From Candidatus Dormiibacterota bacterium (GTDB lineage Bacteria; Chloroflexota; Dormibacteria; Aeolococcales; Bog-877): 15,450 nucleotides of DNA. Where the stretch lies: the NCBI GenBank assembly GCA_003135035.1, contig PLDE01000261.1:1-15450 (forward strand), read 5' to 3'. Numbering within the stretch: the first letter of the stretch is position 1; each line of letters opens with the position of its first letter. The notes under the pieces were generated by a model. It made no database searches and was not told where the DNA came from. It saw only the letters and a program-made list of their open reading frames with translations. Both the position numbers and the translations under genes were made by a program. Of this stretch, positions 13,932 through 15,450 are shown piece after piece.

Positions 13932-14321
13932 CTAGGAGGCGGGAAAGAGGGGGATGACAGGGGCCAATCCCCGAGCGCGTTCGTCCAGGGCAGCGCGCAT
14001 CAGGCGCGCCTGGACCTGAAATAGAATCCGGCCGATGTGGTCGGGATCACGGTTCAGTCCGAGGGCCAGGCGCAGCCCGGGGTCGACTGAGCTGGTGAGC
14101 GCCACCACCTGTTCGAAGACCCAGCCGGGGACGGTAGGGCTCAGCTGCATCCGGCAACGCTCGACATGGTCCAAGAGAATGTCTGAGGCGTCCAAGCGCT
14201 GCTGCGGCGTGCGCCGGTGCCGGGACCGAAAGGTGAGTTGCGCCCGAGCCGCCGCGATCTGCAGGGCGGTCACTTCATAGGGGTTGGTGTAGGCGGCTCC
14301 CAGCGACATGCGCGCCATCAT
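13932..14321 (-). CDS. Conserved-looking helical protein of unknown function
   Basis: About 129 residues from ATG 14321; other in-frame starts are TTG 14333 (AGG five bases upstream), GTG 14327 and ATG 14309. I do not recognise the family. The sequence is mostly predicted helix with many Arg and Leu: TNPYEVTALQIAAARAQLTF, SDILLDHVERCRMQL, DPDHIGRILFQVQARLMRAAL. There is no signal peptide, membrane segment or metal motif; one Cys only. It ends at TAG 13932-13934, immediately upstream of the PfkB-like kinase and out of frame with it by +1, so the two are almost certainly co-transcribed. It is divergent from the NUDIX gene across about 35 bases. Real coding is supported by the long frame and by close packing. 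Confidence 0.65.
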   Translation of the reverse strand: MMARMSLGAAYTNPYEVTALQIAAARAQLTFRSRHRRTPQQRLDASDILLDHVERCRMQLSPTVPGWVFEQVVALTSSVDPGLRLALGLNRDPDHIGRILFQVQARLMRAALDERARGLAPVIPLFPAS

Positions 14322-14355
14322 ACGCACGGCCAAGTTCGCCTATCCTCAGGTATGG

Positions 14356-14949
14356 ATGACCGAGCCAGAGCTGATCCACGAGACGCTGATTGTCAGCGAG
14401 GAGCGCTTCTCTGGCCGATTGATCAGGCTCACCGTTGATCGCGTCCGGTTGCAGTCCGGCTCCGAGGCCGAGCGCGAGGTGGTGCACCATTCCGGCGGAG
14501 TCGGGATAGTCGCCGTAGCCGAGGACGGGTCGGTCCTCTTGGTGCGCCAGTACCGCCACGCCGCCAAGGAGCTCCTTTGGGAGATTCCAGCTGGCGGACG
14601 AGAGCCAGGAGAGTCGCCCCTGGAGACCGCGCGAAGGGAGCTCTCCGAGGAGACTGGCTACGCAGCCGAGGCCTGGCTCGGGGTCGGCGCCACCTTTCTC
14701 GCGCCCGGATACAGCACTGAGCTCTTCTGGTATTTCCGAGCGACCGGTTTGACCAGGAGCGGAGACCCCCACCCCGACCCGGACGAGGTGCTCGAGGCTC
14801 GGTCCTTCACCCCGGTGGAGGTCGCTGACCTCGTCTTCCGGGGCCAGCTCCGAGACGCTAAGACACTGGCGGGCCTGGCGCTCGCCGGAGCTCTCGATCT
14901 CACCTCCGTGGGACCCGGTGGCCCTGGACTCGGCAGCACTTCATCTTGA
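14356..14949 (+). CDS. NUDIX hydrolase, ADP-ribose pyrophosphatase-like
   Basis: A 197-residue NUDIX protein starting at ATG 14356, with AGG six bases upstream and a TATCCT box at 14341-14346. The Nudix box G-x5-E-x7-REUxEExGU is complete at residues 80-102: the first Gly at G80, E86, then RRELSEETGY. The N-terminal strand-rich segment (HETLIVSEERFSGRLIRLTVDRV) and LLVRQYRHAAKELLWEIPAG are typical of the ADP-ribose pyrophosphatase subgroup, which cleaves ADP-ribose or related nucleotide sugars with Mg2+. An in-frame ATG at 14308 would add 16 residues that overlap the divergent gene and is less likely. The stop overlaps the YjbQ start by three bases. Confidence 0.93.
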   Translation: MTEPELIHETLIVSEERFSGRLIRLTVDRVRLQSGSEAEREVVHHSGGVGIVAVAEDGSVLLVRQYRHAAKELLWEIPAGGREPGESPLETARRELSEETGYAAEAWLGVGATFLAPGYSTELFWYFRATGLTRSGDPHPDPDEVLEARSFTPVEVADLVFRGQLRDAKTLAGLALAGALDLTSVGPGGPGLGSTSS

Positions 14950-15347
14950 TCTCGGAGGAACTCCGAGTTGACACCTCGGGGGCCCCGATCGTTGACCTCA
15001 CTCCACAGTTGCGCCGCTTCTGCGCCGAACACGGCGACGGACTGGTCCAGGCGTTCGTGCCCCATGCGACAGCTGCCCTGGTGGTGGTGGAGCTAGGCGC
15101 TGGCAGCGATGGAGATCTCCTCAGCTGGCTGGAGCAGAGCGTTCCCCGTGGCGCCTCCTATCGACACCAGCACGGGAGCCCAGGGCACGGAGCAGACCAC
15201 TTGCTCCCCGCCCTACTGGGTTGCTCGGTGACCGTCCCGGTCCTGAGCGGGAACCCCCAGCTCGGCAGCTGGCAGAGCCTGGCGCTGATTGACACCAACC
15301 GAGAAAACAACCTGCGCCGCATCCGACTCACCTTTATCCCGGGTTGA
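14946..15347 (+). CDS. YjbQ/UPF0047 family protein
   Basis: 133 residues from TTG 14946, overlapping the NUDIX stop (TTGA). The family is recognised from SFVPHATAAL-like PHATAALVVVELGAG, from HGSPGHGADHLLPALLGCSV with its conserved histidines, and from the GSWQSLALIDTN...RRIRLTF ending. Family members are small trimeric beta proteins; E. coli YjbQ has been reported to have weak secondary thiamine-phosphate synthase activity, and the true role is unsettled. The conserved histidines suggest metal or phosphate binding. There is no clear ribosome site, so translation is probably coupled to the NUDIX gene. Confidence 0.93.
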   Translation: MISEELRVDTSGAPIVDLTPQLRRFCAEHGDGLVQAFVPHATAALVVVELGAGSDGDLLSWLEQSVPRGASYRHQHGSPGHGADHLLPALLGCSVTVPVLSGNPQLGSWQSLALIDTNRENNLRRIRLTFIPG

Positions 15348-15401
15348 AGTCCAGGGGGCGCTTGCCAAGGGGGGGTCAGCTCCTCCGGGACTGAGCGGTG
15401 T

Positions 15402-15424
15402 CCGCCTGGGCTACCCCCGGGCGG
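15402..15424 (+). terminator. GC-rich hairpin after the NUDIX-yjbQ pair
   Basis: CCGCCTGGG (15402-15410) can pair with CCCGGGCGG (15416-15424) over nine positions including one G-U, with a five-base loop. It lies about 55 bases past the yjbQ stop. There is no following T-run, so it is a factor-assisted terminator at best, or structure belonging to the next, unseen gene. Nothing else was recognised in 15348-15450. Confidence 0.35.
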
Positions 15425-15450
15425 GAGCGTCGAACTGGCCGGCTGGGATG

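Noticed and set aside
1..15450. CRISPR arrays, tRNAs, IS ends, attachment sites
   Set aside because: No regularly spaced repeats, tRNA-like cloverleaf, transposase or integrase coding, or long terminal repeats were seen in the window.

Overview
The window is high-GC bacterial chromosome with dense, mostly minus-strand gene clusters, several GTG/TTG starts and stop/start overlaps. No rRNA, tRNA, IS element, CRISPR array or phage gene was seen. The gene content fits a high-GC terrestrial lineage such as Actinomycetota, Chloroflexota or Candidatus Dormibacterota. It includes a SUF operon with an embedded Rieske protein and an Rrf2 regulator, and an NRAMP-like transporter with an MgtE-N/CBS partner. 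I lean to Chloroflexota/Dormibacterota, but this is inference and no marker gene fixes it.

Layout. 1-531 (+): the 3' end of a BNR/Asp-box repeat protein, then a MoaD/ThiS-like small protein. 539-6243 (-): an Fe-S assembly operon, in transcription order rrf2 (sufR-like), sufC, sufB, sufD, Rieske ferredoxin, sufS. 6349-11083 (-), upstream of it on the same strand, in transcription order: a soluble PRC/MgtE-N/CBS protein, a PIG-L deacetylase, an isocitrate/isopropylmalate dehydrogenase-family protein, a small zinc-ribbon protein and an IscS-type cysteine desulfurase. 11084-11372 is a divergent intergenic region with potential RNA structure. 11373-13007 (+) is an NRAMP-family transporter. 13052-about 13930 (-) is a PfkB-family kinase with no ordinary start codon, preceded by an unrecognised helical protein (13932-14321, -). 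14356-15347 (+): a NUDIX hydrolase overlapping a YjbQ/UPF0047 protein. The last 103 bases hold only a GC-rich hairpin.

How the genes work together. SufS supplies sulfane sulfur, SufBC2D assembles clusters, and the Rieske protein may deliver electrons. The Rrf2 protein has three clustered cysteines and could sense cluster status. A sequence element overlapping the putative rrf2 promoter recurs almost intact just upstream of sufB, which suggests autoregulation plus a second internal promoter. No SufU, SufE, NifU or SufT gene is in the window.

The best candidate for a little-described system is the divergent pair at 9767-13007. The NRAMP-like protein has DAGG in place of the usual DPGN and Ala in place of the transition-metal-selecting Met. 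Its neighbour carries the cytosolic Mg2+-sensing parts of MgtE (N domain and CBS pair) but no membrane domain. Together they look like a Mg2+ transporter with its sensor on a separate polypeptide, perhaps with a structured leader RNA.
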